Positions 45,743 to 51,892 of a stretch of DNA of 51,892 nt are shown one piece after another. The notes below the pieces were generated by a model that saw only the letters and a list, made by a program, of their open reading frames with translations, was not told the origin of the DNA and did no database searches. This DNA is from Bigelowiella natans CCMP2755. Taxonomy: Eukaryota; Cercozoa; Chlorarachniophyceae. Made by a program: the position numbers and the translations under genes. The first letter of the stretch is position 1; each line of letters opens with the position of its first letter. The DNA lies in contig ADNK01001010.1 of assembly GCA_000320545.1 (NCBI GenBank), positions 1 to 51,892 of the forward strand, given 5' to 3'.

Positions 45743-48094
45743 GTGTGTGTGTGTGTGTGTGTGTGTATTCTCAGGTTCTTACCAGTATGCGCTTCCATCC
45801 CTGACATGACCTCGTTGCCAGAGATGTGAGTAGTATTATAAGTCTAATCTACGGTGTTTCTTTGACTAGTAGTACACTGCCTCATCGTCTCCTCCTCCTC
45901 CTCCACGTGTTCCTCAAAGGTACGTGAAGCTACAGAAGCTATTTCGCGCTCGAGAGAGGCAGGATTTAGACAAAATCACGGCACACGTCAATGCGGCGCT
46001 GGAATCGGTAGTATTGACTGATTTATTATTCGTGTGTTCTTCGATGGGCGGGGGATGATAATTTTATTATGCTGCTGCTGCTCCTGCTGAGGATGGTGCC
46101 GATTGATGGGAAAGAAGAAGTGAGGCGAGCATGAGTGAAACAAGGAAAGGAGGGGGATCTTTTTTTAAGAGTATGTTTGACGGGGTGATGTGCACTAACT
46201 AAACCCACCACCAAACCACTCGCAGAAACATTTTATTGCAAACAAAAAACAAACAAAAGCATACCGAATTGAATTCATCTGAAAGGTGGGCAAGGAAAAA
46301 GGCAGCATTTCCACCGACTACATCGATCGCATCGGTTGGAAGCAACACACACACATACACACACACACTTACAATATTATGAAAATACTCTTTGTGAGTG
46401 AACATTCGTACTAGGTTCTACTTCTCTCTAGTCTATGCATCTCTTCTCTCTAATCCTCCCTCCCCTCCCCTCACTATTTCAATTGCAATTATGGTAATGA
46501 GCATCCTCTTGACCGCTACTTCTCGTCTCTCCTTTGGTCGCAGCAAAGCACATACGGACTGTGTCTACAGTGCGGTGCCAGAAGATTGAAACCGCCTACG
46601 ACGCAAAGCAATCGAATGCAGATGATCTCAGTGAGTTATAGCAAGATAGCATTGCAAACGCTACACACAGTGATACACCTGCCTCTAACCCCTTCCACAC
46701 AAACACCTCCCTGCCCACGACTGATGATGATATCGTCGTCCGTCGTCGGGGTGGTGGTTTTCCTTGCTGATCAGATGAGATCTTCAGCGAATGGGAGGAA
46801 CCGAAGAAGTGGGATGTAGAAGCGGTAATATTACATGAAGGATATATCATAGAATCAAGAACAAATATTTGCTTGAATATTTCCTCCTCCTCTTTAACCA
46901 TCACCACTACCAACACCACCACCTCAGCATCACCATCAACATCATCATCATCATTATCATCGTGATCTTTCACCTCTGCCTTCATTACTCAACCACCGAC
47001 CAATTACCCATAAAAGGACGGCCCCCCCCCCATTCAACCGAAGAACATTTATTGGTACTTCGGCATGAGAGCGGCTGAGAGGTTTCGCACGAAGAAGGGC
47101 AGGTAGTAGTAATTCCAAGCGAACATCAACACCACTGACGACCATGGCATGCCCTTTACCTGCTTCTACACTTGTGATAAGTTGAACTCGATGATGTCGA
47201 TGATGGTGATGATGATGATGATGATGATGATGATTATGAGAATGATGATTACATTCCTTGGTAAAGGTACCCGGGAGCGGGGAAGGAGGAGGATGTAGGC
47301 GACGACACCAAGGCCCTGACGGAGATCATGGTGTGTAGTAGCGATGATAGAGTGCAGTTGAGGAGGAGGGGAGAAGTATCATCAGCTCAACGCAACTTAC
47401 GCTGCTTTCGTCCATCGATGGTCTTTCTTTTCATCTTCGACTTTCCTGATCGCAGCATTTCCCCGTCGTATTCTCCTCCTCCTTCGTCTTTTTCCCTACT
47501 CCCCCCCCCCCCCCTCCCCCCCCCCTTGAACAGACCACTATGTTCAAAGAGTACCACATTCAGTCCAAGATAGAGCCTGCGATTTGCCAAGAGATTGTGA
47601 GATTTGGAGCTAAAGAGGTGGTGGAAAAAGAAGAAGAAGAAGACGAAGAAGAAGAATCCGCTACCATTCTCCAGGATGACGCGGCGATGATGACAATCAT
47701 GATGATGCTGATGATTACGATGATGCTGATAACCGTAGTACACCTAATGCTTTGACGCTCATTCTTACCCGTGGCGACCAACATCTTATCTCCGCAGATA
47801 CACAACACGGCAGCGATGGTGGGGGGGGTGGCTTCGCAAATGTGCCTTAAGCTTATTGTGAAGCAGGTGCGTGTCCATCGAATACATGCAGCAGCAATGA
47901 AGATTGTCGATTATTCGTTCGTGTGTATGTGTTAGGTATTTTCCCATCTCGTATTATAATCGTTAATCCTTATTATTTTTCCTTTCTTGTCGGTGCATCC
48001 TGTCCTTGTTGCTTTTATCCCGCAGTTTACCCCGTTCGATAACATCTTCGTCTTCAATGGGGTCCATTGCACTTCCAACGTTTACAAGTTCTAG
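42809..48094 (+). CDS. NAE1: NEDD8-activating enzyme E1 regulatory subunit (NAE1/APPBP1/AXR1/ULA1)
   Basis: Twenty-one exons give about 559 aa: 42809-42882, 42951-43131, 43382-43489, 43595-43687, 43797-43861, 44093-44124, 44239-44351, 44637-44717, 44815-44919, 45033-45124, 45348-45413, 45775-45825, 45920-46007, 46286-46334, 46544-46630, 46775-46824, 47044-47102, 47267-47330, 47534-47617, 47798-47866, 48026-48094. All joins keep phase. With UBA3 this subunit forms the heterodimer that adenylates NEDD8, feeding cullin-RING ligases. Hallmarks: DRFDRQLRLWGSHGQKFLES, MLKNLVLPNISQFTIIDD, EEDNGNNFFV, DDIGKPRGQVVCANLLEMNP, FDIVVATEIHD, GLLGYIHWSMKEHC, ASIPDMTSLPEMYVKLQ, RYPGAGKE, VRFGAKEIHNTAAMVGGVAS and the closing FDNIFVFNGVHCTSNVYKF. 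The Rossmann-like motif is ALGSGATISE. Length matches human NAE1 (534 aa). An upstream in-frame ATG at 42653 would add 52 residues. Confidence 0.94.
43275..43320. repeat. (AC)n microsatellite in NAE1 intron
   Basis: About 20 CA units between exons ending 43131 and starting 43382. Confidence 0.95.
44355..44484. repeat. (AC)n and (TC)n microsatellites in NAE1 intron
   Basis: The CA tract starts four bases after the donor at 44352; the TC tract follows at about 44450-44481. Confidence 0.95.
45680..45765. repeat. (TA)n(TG)n microsatellite in NAE1 intron
   Basis: A TA run of about 27 units followed by TG units ends only nine bases before the acceptor AG at 45773-45774. Confidence 0.95.
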
Positions 48095-49016
48095 TTCTCA
48101 AATCTTTTTCTTGGTGATATCTATGAAGATGCATATGATGCTGGTAATAGTCTTTATTGCAAGCTCACTTTAATGCTGTGTAGCAATGTCTTGATATTGA
48201 CGGTGTCATAGTTACCCATTCTAAAGTTTACATCAAGTAATTTCATGTGTAGTAAGCGTTCACATTTAACTCTAATGCTACACTCACGTATGTATCGTAT
48301 CGCATCGTACATGCATGCCTGCTACGTACACATATCAAGCTATGTGTTCATGTATTTCGTCAATTCCACACAGCAGGTACACAAAAACACATGCGATGAT
48401 TGCAGCCGCTATGCCATGACGCACATTCTTGCATGCAAGCATTAGGTATGCATGTGCTACACGATGCGCACACTGACGCCTATGGACAAGCGCGCATGTC
48501 AGCGTGCATGCCATCTACTTGTGCCGCATGTCTTTCGCACAACGATCTGAATTGTGGCATGTTGAAGTGAAAGGAATCATTTTCATCAATTGCAAAAAAA
48601 CATGAAACGAAACAATCATGAAGAGAAGACACATGGCACACAAGCCTTTTACCTTTTGAAGAAACTTGTTTTTAATGTTACGGTGCCTAGCCTTTTGAGT
48701 ACATCGATGAAGATGCACCAGGAATGCTAGAATGCAGAATGGAAGCAATGAGCGTCCTCTCCTGTGACGCTTGCTTCCCGGAAATTTCCTTCTTGGTGCA
48801 CACATTGCTTTTCTGTTGTCGCAGCCGGAGTGAACACCCACGTCGGCTTGTCGCAGGCAGAAAAAGGGTCGTCATGGAGGGAGAGCTGTCTGGGAATTTT
48901 CTTGATGAATCTACGATGTTGTTGGCTTGTAAATTTATCTAATTTTCATATTAAATAAGTGTGAACGCTTACGACGTTCCCGGCTCGGAATATAGCCCAG
49001 TTCAGGTCGTCACAAA
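48095..49016. other. Intergenic tract, no gene recognised
   Basis: Downstream of NAE1 and upstream of the kinase. It is largely unique sequence with TGCATGC words (ACATGCATGCCTGC about 48309, CTTGCATGCAAG about 48429) and no long microsatellite. Short open frames around 48515-48940 on both strands have no family similarity. Confidence 0.55.

Positions 49017-51892
<2,876 letters not shown>

Overview
This is nuclear DNA of a eukaryote with many introns. Nine multi-exon protein genes can be assembled: eight span the whole window interior and one runs off the right edge. Exons are short (about 30-490 nt, occasionally longer) and joined by GT-AG introns, with three probable GC-AG introns. The introns are packed with microsatellites: (CT)n, (CA)n, (TA)n, (ATC)n, (GAA)n, (AGT)n and homopolymer C/G. 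A SAS-6 homologue implies centrioles or basal bodies. An animal-type cryptochrome/(6-4) photolyase beside a class II CPD photolyase implies a light-exposed cell. The best fit is a flagellated unicellular eukaryote, possibly an alga; the lineage cannot be named from this sequence. All exon joins were made by hand from splice signals, reading-frame phase and family motifs.

Layout, left to right. 1-775 is a microsatellite tract. 776-5497 (+) is a peptide:N-glycanase-like gene flanked on both sides by jacalin-like lectin segments; the part that should carry the catalytic His and Asp is missing. 6849-12409 (+) and 14141-16446 (-) are two diverged DUF155 (RMD1/RMND1-type) genes facing each other tail to tail. 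17060-20569 (+) is a Sel1-repeat protein with a hydrophobic C-terminus; a 26-bp perfect hairpin lies just downstream. 21501-25623 (-) is the SAS-6 centriole gene. 27009-30540 (+) is a leucine-rich-repeat protein, divergent from SAS-6. 30960-34158 (-) is the cryptochrome/(6-4) photolyase. 34577-41225 (+) is a class II CPD photolyase whose upstream exons encode a TFIIS N-terminal (LW/TFS2N) domain and join it in frame. 42809-48094 (+) is the NEDD8-activating enzyme regulatory subunit (NAE1/AXR1/ULA1 family). 49017 to the end (+) is a serine/threonine kinase, cut by the window edge.

Functional themes. The two photoreactivation-family genes are divergent and share a roughly 420-bp upstream region. 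SAS-6 and the LRR gene share a roughly 1.4-kb divergent upstream region that contains an E2F-like site. PNGase and NAE1 both belong to protein quality control or ubiquitin-like pathways, but nothing shows they are co-regulated. The intergenic tracts hold fewer microsatellites than the introns, and five of the six tracts downstream of genes share CATGCATG / CATGCTAGCATG-type palindromic words.

The strongest candidates for something new are the TFIIS-N to class II photolyase fusion, with an apparent alternative short isoform, and the jacalin-PNGase fusion that seems to have lost its catalytic core.
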